NCBI GenBank assembly: GCA_903856995.1
Contig: CAIODK010000046.1
Location: 1-13,194 of the forward strand
DNA length: 13,194 bases
From: an uncultured Burkholderiales bacterium
Lineage (GTDB): Bacteria > Pseudomonadota > Gammaproteobacteria > Burkholderiales > Burkholderiaceae_C
Direction: 5' to 3'
Within the stretch, counting starts at the first letter, position 1. Each line of letters starts with the position of its first letter. Positions 6,026 through 13,194 of the stretch are shown in pieces. A program made the translations under genes and the position numbers. The notes under the pieces are model-generated. The model searched no databases. It was not told the origin of the DNA and saw only the letters and a list, made by a program, of their open reading frames with translations.

Positions 6026-7341
6026 GACAGCATCTGGTCAAGTTGTTGGCGCGTCACTGCATAGTCTTCACTCTGGTGCATGTCTTGGCGCAAGAAGTCC
6101 ACGATCTGTTCGCGCAAGCGAATCGCTTCATCGAGCTCGGGGTTAGAACCCGCCTCGTAGGCACCCACTTGCACCAAATCCGAGTTTTGTTGGTAGACCG
6201 ACCACAAGCGGCGCAGCTTGTTGGATTGCTTCAGCTCATCCGAGCTGACCAAGGTTTGCATCACCCGCGAAATCGAGCCATTCAAATCAATCGCAGGGTA
6301 ATGCGCTTGGTCGGCCAGTCGGCGTGACAACATCACCTGCCCGTCCAGCGACGCCCGTGCAATGTCCACAATCGGGTCAGACGCATCGTCGCCTTCGGCC
6401 AGCACGGTGTAGATCGAGGTGATCGAGCCATGCCCATGACGGCCTACGCCACCACGCTCAATCAAATTAGGCAGCAGTGCAAACACAGACGGCGGATAGC
6501 CCTTGGCGGTCGGCGGTTCGCCAATGGCCAGGCCAATTTCGCGCTGCGCATGGGCCACACGGGTCAAGCTGTCGCACAGCATCAACACGTGTTTGCCTTG
6601 GTCACGAAAGTACTCGGCAATCACATGCGTCATGTGTGTGGCCTTCAGGCGCAACACCGGCGACACGTTGGCAGGGGCAGCAACCACCACCGATTTAGCC
6701 AAGCCTTCTTCACCCAAAGATTCAGAGATAAAGGCCTGCACCTCACGGCCACGTTCACCAATCAGGCCAATCACCACGATGTCGGCCTTGGTGAATCGGG
6801 TCAGCATGCCCAAGAGCACACTCTTACCCACACCAGAGCCGGCGACCAAACCAATGCGTTGGCCACGACCAATGGTCAAAGCCCCGTTGATGGCTTTGAC
6901 ACCCACATCCAACACCTCTTTGATGGGACCACGCTCCATCGGGTTGAGGGGTCGGCCCAAAAGACTGAGTTGGTCGGGCAAGTCAGGCATCGGCTTGCCG
7001 TCAATCGGCATGCCACGTCCATCGATCACGCGGCCCAACAGCGCATTGCCCAAACGCACCTGCCCCGAGTTGGAGATGACGCGCACCGTGTCACCCGGGC
7101 CCACGCCGACGGGGTCGGAGAAGGGCATCAGGTACAAGGTTTTGTCGTTGAATCCGACCACCTCAGCTTCGACGCGATGGCCGTCTTTGCCCATCACTTC
7201 ACAGCAAGCGCCCAGCGGCGCCATGATGCCGCGGGTCTCCAGCGTCAGCCCTACTAGCCGCACCAAGGTGCCGCTACGTTGCGGCTCGGGGGTGCGCAGC
7301 TTGGGCAAGCTGGCTTGAACTTCTTTGGCAAAGTCGAGCAT
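6022..7341 (-). CDS. fliI: FliI, flagellum-specific export ATPase
   Basis: 439 residues, the full FliI/SctN family length. It hydrolyses ATP as a hexamer at the cytoplasmic base of the export apparatus, regulated by FliH and FliJ. Walker A AGSGVGKS is at residues 167-174, the GERGREV loop at about 196-201, and the Walker B region VLMLCDSLTR at 252-261 with Asp257. The F1-beta-like signature LIERGGVGRHGHGSIT begins near residue 293. The N-terminal beta-barrel and C-terminal helical region are both present. The start is 13 nt after the stop of the FliF-tail gene with no clear Shine-Dalgarno, so translation probably depends on the upstream gene. The end overlaps fliJ by four bases. Confidence 0.98.
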   Translation of the reverse strand: MLDFAKEVQASLPKLRTPEPQRSGTLVRLVGLTLETRGIMAPLGACCEVMGKDGHRVEAEVVGFNDKTLYLMPFSDPVGVGPGDTVRVISNSGQVRLGNALLGRVIDGRGMPIDGKPMPDLPDQLSLLGRPLNPMERGPIKEVLDVGVKAINGALTIGRGQRIGLVAGSGVGKSVLLGMLTRFTKADIVVIGLIGERGREVQAFISESLGEEGLAKSVVVAAPANVSPVLRLKATHMTHVIAEYFRDQGKHVLMLCDSLTRVAHAQREIGLAIGEPPTAKGYPPSVFALLPNLIERGGVGRHGHGSITSIYTVLAEGDDASDPIVDIARASLDGQVMLSRRLADQAHYPAIDLNGSISRVMQTLVSSDELKQSNKLRRLWSVYQQNSDLVQVGAYEAGSNPELDEAIRLREQIVDFLRQDMHQSEDYAVTRQQLDQMLS

Positions 7342-7354
7342 GAGTGTGGCTAGG

Positions 7355-7981
7355 TTATTTGATTTGAATCATGCCGCGGATCGCAGCGGCCACGCGGGCT
7401 TGGTCTGCTTGCACCACCATGCGCACCACGCCTACTTTGTCTTCGTAGCTGTTGGCACTGTTGAGCAGCTCTGGCGGAATAGTTGGCTTCTTGGCCTTTT
7501 GTTGCTCTTTGCGGATGCGGTCTTTGATGTCTGCCAAAGACTCGCCTTCGCGAATTTCAATCTCGCCTCCAGCCGACACATCTTCTTCCAGCGCAGTGGC
7601 TTCTGTGGCGGCATGAAGCGCGGCCTCAGCAGCAGCGTCTTCAACGCTGGTGTCCAGCACCTCTGCAGGCGCTTCTTCCACCACCACTTCTGGCTCGACT
7701 GGCAGCTCGGCTTCAGGCTCCAGCTCTGGCTTTTGTCTTGGCTTCTCGGGCACTTCGAGCAGCAACATTTGGTATCTAATTTTGTCAGCGCGTTGGGCTT
7801 CAAACAGCTCCGCCTTGCGCAGCATCTCGCGCTCGACCTCGACCATGGCGGCTTTGTGCATGTCGTTGTTAGACATGGCATCCCCCACGATGCTGAGCAC
7901 GAACGGGCGCACCACGGTCACAATCACAACCATGAAAATCAGGCCCATCAACAAAGTGTTGATGACGTCAGGAATGAACAT
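7355..7981 (-). CDS. Stand-alone FliF C-terminal-tail paralogue (membrane helix plus FliG-binding tail)
   Basis: 208 residues from ATG 7981. Residues 6-24 form one membrane helix ending in TVVRP (22-26), matching FliF TM2 (TVVRP at 511-515, with G and IF also aligned without gaps). Residues 40-75 are a charged helix, and 80-140 an acidic Pro/Ala/Glu linker. Residues 140-155 match the FliF box at 635-650 in 11 of 16 positions (EIEI, EGESL). Residues 168-205 match FliF 661-698, the terminal segment that in FliF binds FliG, in 18 of 38 positions (LLN, ANSY, DKV, RVA). The periplasmic ring domains of FliF are absent. The gene starts inside the end of fliH (14 bp overlap) behind a GGAGG site and ends 13 nt before fliI. 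Function is unknown; binding FliG at the membrane is the natural inference. A FliL-like protein is excluded because the bulk lies on the tail side and matches FliF. Confidence 0.85.
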   Translation of the reverse strand: MFIPDVINTLLMGLIFMVVIVTVVRPFVLSIVGDAMSNNDMHKAAMVEVEREMLRKAELFEAQRADKIRYQMLLLEVPEKPRQKPELEPEAELPVEPEVVVEEAPAEVLDTSVEDAAAEAALHAATEATALEEDVSAGGEIEIREGESLADIKDRIRKEQQKAKKPTIPPELLNSANSYEDKVGVVRMVVQADQARVAAAIRGMIQIK

Positions 7982-9302
7982 CGCCGCCCTCCGCTTCTTC
8001 TGAAACTTCCAAAATACGTTGTGCCAATGGCGATTTTTCACGCCACGCCTCCACATCGACAAGCAGCGCACGCGCCAAACCTTCGAGGCGATGTGCCACC
8101 AAATCTTCCACCACGGTGTCGTTCGCAAAAACGCGCACGCTACCTGGCTTCATGTCATGCACCGCTTCGAGTCGCATGCCTTTGAGGAAGTCCCCAGCAT
8201 GCGCCTGTAAACGTGCTTTGTCATCGGGGTTGAGCTCTAGCACCACCGCGCCATGCACGGGATGGTCCAGCTCATCCAGACACCGTTGGACCAAGCGCTC
8301 CATCGCTTTGCTGGAGGTTTCCAGCTCACCCACCACCACCTGCTCTGCCAAGTGCAGGGCCAAGCGTTTGAGGGGTTCAAAAAATTTCTTGGGGTCGGCA
8401 ATCAAGGCACCCAACTCACTCGACACGTTCTCAAAGATCACCCGCTGTGCGGCCATTTCTTCAGCCACCGCGTCGCGCGCCGTTTGCTCGCCTTCGGCAA
8501 GTCCTTGTGCTTTTCCCTGTTCGAGGCCCATCTGCAAACCCTCAGCCAAGCCCTCGGCCAGACCCTCCGTCTTGCCTTGTTCAAGACCTTTAGACAGGCC
8601 CTCGGCCATGGCTTTTTCAATCGCCTCGACCAACTGCACGGCAGCTTCTTCTTGCGCCTGAGCTAAGCCTTTGGCAAATTGCTCAGCCTCGCGTTGTGCC
8701 ACCTCTTCGGGCGGGATGCCCCCCATCACGGCAGGCAATTCGGGGATCACGGGCTCAGGCTCGGGTTCAGGTTCGGAAGCAGAAACCGCCACCTCGAGCA
8801 TGGCTTCTGAAGGCTCGACAACGTCGGGGTGAATGACCACCGGCTCTGCGCCCTGGTCGTCCGACGTAATGGGGCTGAGCACCAAGGTCTCAGCCAAGTC
8901 TGCTTGTGCCAAGGCACGTTTCAAAACCTGCGGATCCACATTCACGCGCAACTTAGATTTGCGTGACGCACCATAGGCATCCATCACAAACGGCAAGTGC
9001 GCGTTGGACTCGGTACCTTCTTGAGGTGTCGGTTTTTCTTCGCCAAACAGCTCGTTGCGGCTCTCGCCCTCCAACAGCGCCAGCGAGGCTTGGGCTTGCT
9101 GTGTCAAGGGTTGACGCATGGACTGGTAATGCGCCGCAGAAAAGCCGCTGGACTGGGCGGGATAGCCCAGATCCGCAAACGTTTCCGGCGCATCGTTGGT
9201 CCAGCTGGTCGAGGCATAGCCACGGCTGCTTAGCTTTTTCGCGATGCCCGCATTGGGCTGCCATGGAACGGCAGCCTGCGCGGAATGAGGTTGATTAAAC
9301 AA
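7968..9302 (-). CDS. fliH: FliH, export ATPase regulator/stator (unusually long)
   Basis: 444 residues, nearly twice the length of Salmonella FliH. FliH dimers bind FliI and dock it to the C-ring and FlhA. The C-terminal half (about 285-440) is the conserved FliH/V-ATPase-E-like domain (LALHLAEQVVVGELE, DELDHPVHGAVVLELNP, LEAVHDMKPGSVRVF). Before it, residues 235-271 carry ten glycines spaced exactly four apart, the GxxxG repeat known in FliH. Residues 176-188 are an alternating Glu-Pro run. The first 170 residues are poorly conserved, with Trp14 and Trp34. The predicted start is a TTG at 9302 overlapping the fliG end by 8 bp; the next in-frame ATG is codon 62. An AGGCGG site precedes the TTG, but this start is uncertain. 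It overlaps the FliF-tail gene by 14 bp. Confidence 0.9.
   Translation of the reverse strand: MFNQPHSAQAAVPWQPNAGIAKKLSSRGYASTSWTNDAPETFADLGYPAQSSGFSAAHYQSMRQPLTQQAQASLALLEGESRNELFGEEKPTPQEGTESNAHLPFVMDAYGASRKSKLRVNVDPQVLKRALAQADLAETLVLSPITSDDQGAEPVVIHPDVVEPSEAMLEVAVSASEPEPEPEPVIPELPAVMGGIPPEEVAQREAEQFAKGLAQAQEEAAVQLVEAIEKAMAEGLSKGLEQGKTEGLAEGLAEGLQMGLEQGKAQGLAEGEQTARDAVAEEMAAQRVIFENVSSELGALIADPKKFFEPLKRLALHLAEQVVVGELETSSKAMERLVQRCLDELDHPVHGAVVLELNPDDKARLQAHAGDFLKGMRLEAVHDMKPGSVRVFANDTVVEDLVAHRLEGLARALLVDVEAWREKSPLAQRILEVSEEAEGGDVHS
7988..7992 (-). promoter_or_regulatory. Ribosome binding site deciding the FliF-tail paralogue start
   Basis: GGAGG on the minus strand, six bases before ATG 7981 and inside the end of fliH. 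The frame is open further upstream (to 8128), but that part lies within fliH and lacks a membrane-protein-like N-terminus. This site supports the 208-residue start MFIPDVINTL. Confidence 0.8.
8490..8600 (-). repeat. GxxxG repeat region of fliH
   Basis: Encodes FliH residues 235-271 with ten glycines at a strict four-residue period. Within it GLEQGKTEGLAE (239-250) recurs as GLEQGKAQGLAE (259-270), a 20-residue-offset internal duplication. Such repeats pack helices tightly in the FliH dimer. Confidence 0.85.
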
Positions 9303-10329
9303 AGTCTGCGCCGCCTAAGATCAATTCGCCCGAATCGGACAACTTACGCGCTTTACGCATGATCTGCTTTTGCGCGTCTTCCACGTCGGCCATACGCTGA
9401 GGGCCTTTGGCCTCCATGTCGTCGCGGAACATACCGCGCGCACGCTCGGACATGTTGTCGAAGAAACGCGCCTGGCACGTTTCGCTGGCGTTTTTCAACG
9501 CCATCATCAGCATGTCTGGTTCCACCGCACGCATGAGCACCTGGATACCCTTGTTGTCCACGCTGACCAAGTTCTCGAAGGTGAACATGTTGTCTTGAAT
9601 CTTCAGCATCAAGTCAGGGTCAATGTCATTCAACCCGTTCATGATGCTGGCTTCCAGCGCGGTCTTGGTCAAGTTCATGATCTTGGCTGCGGCTTGAATA
9701 CCACCGAAGCTCGACGACTGGGCCGATGCGTTCTTAGAGAACTGCTGCTTCATGATGGCTTCGAGTTCAGCCATGGCAGAAGGCTGCACGGTGTCCAAAC
9801 TGGCCACCCGTTGAATCACTTCAGGGCGTGTATCTGGCGGTAAATAGTTCAACACGTCGGCGGCCACTTCGCTCTCCAAGAGCGACAAGATGATGGCCAC
9901 GACCTGTGGGTGTTCGCCACGAATCATGTCGGCAATCCCGCGGGCGTCCATCCAGCTCAGGATGTCCAAGCCCTTGGTGCCTTGGCCCGGCATGATGCGG
10001 CCCAGCACAGAAGCGGCTTTGTCGTCCCCCAGTGCCAAACGCATGACGCGCTCCACATAGTCGGCCCCGCCGATGTTGACGTTGTTTTGGTTTTTCAGAT
10101 GGTCCACGAACTCGTCGAGCACAAAGTTCACCGCATCTTGCGAGAAGTTTGCCACCTGCACCATCGCAGCGCCCAGCGACTGGACCTCTTTCGGGCTCAG
10201 AAATTTAATGATCTCTGCCGCTTGCTCTTCGCCCAGCAACAGCATCAAAACCGCAGCACGTTGGGTGCTGGTTATGTTGGCAAGCTCAGCGCGGAGCTTG
10301 TCGGTCATCACAAGGGTGTCGTCAGCCAT
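9295..10329 (-). CDS. fliG: FliG, flagellar rotor/switch protein
   Basis: 344 residues, typical for FliG. The N-terminal domain (about 1-100) binds the FliF C-terminal tail. The middle domain has the EHPQ motif (139-142) that binds FliM, and the MFTF hinge motif is at 248-251. The C-terminal torque helix carries the charged residues that meet the stator (SERARGMFRDDMEAKGP, 294-310, including Arg297, Asp303 and Asp304). The protein ends in LILGGADFV. It starts 23 nt after fliF behind GAGGAT. Its stop overlaps the fliH start by 8 bp. FliM and FliN, its C-ring partners, are not in the window. Confidence 0.98.
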   Translation of the reverse strand: MADDTLVMTDKLRAELANITSTQRAAVLMLLLGEEQAAEIIKFLSPKEVQSLGAAMVQVANFSQDAVNFVLDEFVDHLKNQNNVNIGGADYVERVMRLALGDDKAASVLGRIMPGQGTKGLDILSWMDARGIADMIRGEHPQVVAIILSLLESEVAADVLNYLPPDTRPEVIQRVASLDTVQPSAMAELEAIMKQQFSKNASAQSSSFGGIQAAAKIMNLTKTALEASIMNGLNDIDPDLMLKIQDNMFTFENLVSVDNKGIQVLMRAVEPDMLMMALKNASETCQARFFDNMSERARGMFRDDMEAKGPQRMADVEDAQKQIMRKARKLSDSGELILGGADFV

Positions 10330-10352
10330 GATTCAAATCCTCAGAATATGTA

Positions 10353-12455
10353 TTACTTATCGATCAGGCTCTTGAGCACACCCGCCACACGGGTGGAGTC
10401 CTCAGCCATGATCATACGAATCAACGCCACTTTATCGTCATACGAATTCGCTGTGTTCAGCAAGTCCGCAGAAATCGATTGTTTCTTAGGCTTCATGCTG
10501 GCCATGCGGGCTTTCACCGACTCCAGCGATTCACCCTCTTCAATCTCAATCTCGTCCGAACCGTCTGCGTCATCGGCGGCGCTATGCGCTGCATGCTTGG
10601 CGGCAAGTTCTGCCGCCACTTGCGCAGCTTGTTCTGCACGCAAACCGTCTGCAATGGCTTTGGCTTCGGCAGCGCGGGTGGCCTCTTGGGCCATGCGGGC
10701 AGACTCTTCCGCCGCACGCATCGCCTCTTCGGAAATACGCAACATCTCGCCTTCGTGGGTCTTTCGGGTGTGGGCCGCCGCCGCTTGTGCGGCTGCATTC
10801 TCGGCCGTGGCCACGTCGATCGCCATCTGGGCTTGGCTGGTGGCGGCCTCTGCAGCAGCAGCAGCCAGGGCTTTGGGGTCGATCTCGGGGGCCAACAGGC
10901 GGCGCACCATCGGACGAACCACGGTCAACAGGATCAGCAAGAAGATGCCGCCCACCACACTGGCGTTCACGATCACTTGGTAGTTCTCGTCGCGCCACCA
11001 TGGAATCACGGTCGGGTCGTACTGAGGCTCAAACTTGGTACCCACCACAGTGACCACGTCACCGCGTGTTTCGTTGAAGCCCACGGCGCCACGCACCAAT
11101 TGGTTCAGACGTTCAATTTCTTCAGGGGTGTAGGGGATGGACGACGGGGTAGAACCGTCGGCATTTTTCTCAACCTTCGCACCATTCGCAATCGGGCGCT
11201 CGTTGATCAACACACCCACACCGATTTTGCTGATCGTGCCCATCGCCACTTTGGTGTGACGCACAGAACGGTCGAGCTCGTAGTTCTTCGTGCTGCGTGC
11301 AGTCACTTGCACACCCTTTTCGCTCACACCCTTCAACGGGTCGGCGTTGGTTTGTGTCGTGGCCTGTGGGTTGGTCGGCGCTGGCGGCGTGTTGGACAAG
11401 GAGCCAGGGATACCAATCGCGTCACGGAACGTGTTGCGGTCTTCCACAAACAACTCAGAGCGGGTCTTCGGGCCTTTGTCTTGTGAGTCAAAGTCTTCGG
11501 TGGTGACTTCAGTTTGTGTGAAGTCCAAGCTCATGCTCACCTGTGCAGTCACGTTGGACTCGCCCACGATGGGTGCCAACAGCTGAATCAAGCGGGTGCG
11601 GTACAGGTCTTCCATCTGCTGCTTTTGCGTCAGCTGTGCAGAGGTCATGCCCAAAGGCTGCTCGACCAACATGTCGTTCATCAAGCTGCCAAAGTTGTCC
11701 ACCACGGACACGTTTTCAGGGGCCAAGTAAGGCACGCTAGACGCCACCAACTGAATGATGGCTTGCACGTTGGCCGACGAAATCGTACGGCCTGGCATGC
11801 GGGTGATCACCACCGACGCCTTGGTCGGCGCACGGTCACGCACAAACACGCTTTGCTTAGGCGAGGCCAAATGGACGCGAGCCGCTTTGATGCCGCCGAT
11901 TTGCACAATGCTGCGCGCCAGCTCTTGCTCCATCGCGTTGTTGTAGCGCACCTGCTCCATGAACTGACTGGTCGTCATGGCGGGCATGTCTTTGAGGTTG
12001 TCCATGCCCGAGGCTTCGGTGCGTGGCAAACCTTTAGAAGCCAGCAACATGCGGGCCTCTTGGTAACGCGAGGTAGGCACCGACAGCTGGCCGCTGTTGG
12101 CGTCGACTTCAGGCTTGAACTCACCCGCCTTCAAAGCTTCGATGGCCAACTGCTTGTCCGCATCGTTGAGCATCAACACCAAAGGACGGTAGGGCGTGGG
12201 CTTCATCGAGGTGAAGAACACCGCCACCGACATCAGCAGCATGAAGATCACCACAAAGGGCAAGACCTTGCGCACACTCGGTTGACGCAGCACGTCCATC
12301 ACCAAAGCGCCGGGGCCCTCTTTGGCGTTGAGCCATGCAGGCATCGCGCCTGCGGCTCTGCTCACCGCACCATTCGCGTTAGAGGCGGCGGCATTGTCTG
12401 CGCCGGTGGCAATGGGCAAGCCCACAGCGTTCATGTTTAAAGTATCAGTGGCCAT
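10353..12455 (-). CDS. fliF: FliF, MS-ring protein (long, Ala-rich cytoplasmic tail)
   Basis: 700 residues, against about 550-575 in the common family. FliF forms the membrane MS ring that houses the export gate and carries FliG. TM1 is at about 64-82 (VLPFVVIFMLLMSVAVFFTS) and TM2 at about 494-513, ending in TVVRP. Between them are the ring-building motifs (LNDADKQLAIEALKAGEF, TTSQFMEQVRYNNAMEQELA, ARVHLASPKQSVF). After TM2 there is an extra Ala/Glu-rich, probably coiled-coil stretch (about 520-628). An acidic box with EIEI and EGESL follows, then the terminal FliG-binding segment (661-698). The start is 20 nt after fliE with a GAGAG site; an internal ATG at codon 8 is possible. Its last third is paralogous to the gene at 7355-7981. 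Confidence 0.97.
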   Translation of the reverse strand: MATDTLNMNAVGLPIATGADNAAASNANGAVSRAAGAMPAWLNAKEGPGALVMDVLRQPSVRKVLPFVVIFMLLMSVAVFFTSMKPTPYRPLVLMLNDADKQLAIEALKAGEFKPEVDANSGQLSVPTSRYQEARMLLASKGLPRTEASGMDNLKDMPAMTTSQFMEQVRYNNAMEQELARSIVQIGGIKAARVHLASPKQSVFVRDRAPTKASVVITRMPGRTISSANVQAIIQLVASSVPYLAPENVSVVDNFGSLMNDMLVEQPLGMTSAQLTQKQQMEDLYRTRLIQLLAPIVGESNVTAQVSMSLDFTQTEVTTEDFDSQDKGPKTRSELFVEDRNTFRDAIGIPGSLSNTPPAPTNPQATTQTNADPLKGVSEKGVQVTARSTKNYELDRSVRHTKVAMGTISKIGVGVLINERPIANGAKVEKNADGSTPSSIPYTPEEIERLNQLVRGAVGFNETRGDVVTVVGTKFEPQYDPTVIPWWRDENYQVIVNASVVGGIFLLILLTVVRPMVRRLLAPEIDPKALAAAAAEAATSQAQMAIDVATAENAAAQAAAAHTRKTHEGEMLRISEEAMRAAEESARMAQEATRAAEAKAIADGLRAEQAAQVAAELAAKHAAHSAADDADGSDEIEIEEGESLESVKARMASMKPKKQSISADLLNTANSYDDKVALIRMIMAEDSTRVAGVLKSLIDK

Positions 12456-12475
12456 ATCAGTCTCTCAATCCAGCG

Positions 12476-12817
12476 TCACACCGGCATGTTCATGATTTCT
12501 TCGTACGCTTTCATCACTTTGTTGCGTACTTGCAAGGTGGCTTCAAAAGCCAACGACGATTTCTGCATGCTCAACACCACTTCGGTGAGGGGCACTTCTT
12601 CGCCACGGTCATAGGCTTCGGTCATCTTGTCGGCCTTGATGTCCGCTTCGTTGACTTTGTCCAGCGCGTTTTTGACAGAGTCAAAAAACGACGGCTGACC
12701 TACCTTGGTGGCGGATGGTTCGTTGACAGTGGACGACGTCCCTGTTGACTGCGTTTGATAAGAGCGCAGCGTTTCAATCATCGATTGAACGTTGGCTTGT
12801 GAGATGCGGTCAATCAT
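12476..12817 (-). CDS. fliE: FliE, MS ring-rod junction protein
   Basis: 113 residues, the normal FliE length. FliE joins the MS ring to the proximal rod and is exported early. The conserved C-terminal half is intact: SVKNALDKVNEADIKADKM, the GEEVPLTEVVLSMQKSSLAF region and QVRNKVMKAYEEIMNMPV at the end. The N-terminal 45 residues are Ser/Thr/Gln-rich and variable, as is usual. The start overlaps the regulator's stop as ATGA (12814-12817), with an AAGGAG ribosome site at 12825-12830. Translational coupling to the regulator is likely. fliF follows 20 nt downstream. Confidence 0.97.
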   Translation of the reverse strand: MIDRISQANVQSMIETLRSYQTQSTGTSSTVNEPSATKVGQPSFFDSVKNALDKVNEADIKADKMTEAYDRGEEVPLTEVVLSMQKSSLAFEATLQVRNKVMKAYEEIMNMPV

Positions 12818-13194
12818 GCTGAGGCTCCTTCAGACATTTCACGGGTGCGCATCTGTGCCAGCTTGTAGCGCAAGGTGCGTGGGCTGATGCCCAACTTGGC
12901 AGCCGCTTCCAGGCGACTGTCGGTGCTTTGGATCGCAGCCATGATCACTTGCAGTTCGCTGGCCTTCACCGCGCTGTCCAAGTTCACAGGGGCTGCGGGC
13001 TCTTCACGCAGGATGATCGGGGTCACAGGCATGGCGCCGTAAACCGAGGTGGCTTCTACAGGCACGAAAGGCGTCAAAGGCGCAGGAGGCTCTGCATGCA
13101 ACGTCGCCATCGACGGCATGGCTTGCTCATCCATCGCCGCGTCGTCAAACATCAAATGGGCGGGGCTGATGGTGCGGCCACCACTCAACACCAC
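12814..13194 (-). CDS. Sigma-54-dependent regulator, FleR/FlrC-type, C-terminal part (5' end off the window)
   Basis: Only the last 127 codons are present; the frame continues past the right edge. The first visible residues (VLSGGRTISPAHL) match the end of a sigma-54 AAA+ domain. A Pro/Ala-rich linker of about 65 residues follows. Then comes a Fis-type helix-turn-helix, with EAAAKLGISPRTLRYKLAQMR near the end, closely resembling FleR/FlrC regulators. These two-component activators drive sigma-54 transcription of middle flagellar genes, and in Pseudomonas and Vibrio fleSR/flrBC lie next to fliE. Here the gene overlaps fliE by 4 bp, so it is in the same operon. The central domain and receiver cannot be seen, so a FleQ-like or orphan regulator remains possible. 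Confidence 0.85.
   Translation of the reverse strand: MVLSGGRTISPAHLMFDDAAMDEQAMPSMATLHAEPPAPLTPFVPVEATSVYGAMPVTPIILREEPAAPVNLDSAVKASELQVIMAAIQSTDSRLEAAAKLGISPRTLRYKLAQMRTREMSEGASA

Noticed and set aside
6430..7318. Plus-strand frames opposite fliI
   Set aside because: Shadows of fliI; no recognisable family, and the minus strand has intact Walker motifs.
7355..7981. FliL or another known single-pass flagellar protein as identity
   Set aside because: FliL has its conserved domain in the periplasm. This protein instead matches FliF TM2 and its cytoplasmic tail collinearly.
10479..12440. Long plus-strand frames opposite fliF
   Set aside because: Antisense of an unambiguous FliF; His/Arg/Gly-rich shadow composition.
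1..13194. Mobile elements, CRISPR, tRNA or rRNA
   Set aside because: No transposase, regularly spaced identical repeats, or RNA gene signature was seen; coding density is near complete.

Overview
This window is a flagellar export-apparatus and basal-body gene cluster of a Gram-negative bacterium. Every gene but one lies on the minus strand, so the genes are described here in transcription order, from high to low coordinates. The protein families, moderately high GC and gene order suggest a betaproteobacterium (Burkholderiales-like). The genus cannot be fixed from the sequence, and this placement is inference.

Block 1 (13194 to 5585) begins with the C-terminal end of a sigma-54-dependent FleR/FlrC-type regulator. 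It continues with fliE, fliF, fliG, fliH, an extra small membrane-protein gene, fliI and fliJ. Spacing is tight throughout: ATGA overlaps at regulator/fliE and fliI/fliJ, and overlaps at fliG/fliH and fliH/extra gene. One polycistronic, translationally coupled operon is likely. It encodes the MS ring (FliF), rod adaptor (FliE), rotor/switch protein (FliG) and export ATPase complex (FliH, FliI, FliJ).

The extra gene (7355-7981) is the most unusual feature. Its 208-residue product reproduces FliF's second transmembrane helix and C-terminal FliG-binding tail, with no periplasmic ring domains. It looks like a separate FliF-tail paralogue inside the operon that encodes FliF and FliG.

Block 2 (4843 to 5595, plus strand) is a single methyltransferase-like gene. 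It sits where many relatives carry fliK-fliL-fliM-fliN, none of which is in the window.

Block 3 (4672 to 1) is fliO, fliP, fliQ, fliR and flhB, the membrane export gate. It is followed by a long reading frame that runs off the left edge. That frame encodes a DamX-like protein: a cytoplasmic domain that may be a degenerate AAA fold, one membrane helix, an Ala-rich linker and a SPOR (peptidoglycan-binding) domain. A perfect sigma-54 promoter (TGGCACG-N4-TTGCA) lies just upstream of fliO, consistent with the sigma-54 activator that heads block 1.

No rRNA, tRNA, CRISPR array, insertion sequence or phage feature was seen. The only noncoding stretch above 100 bases is 4673-4842.
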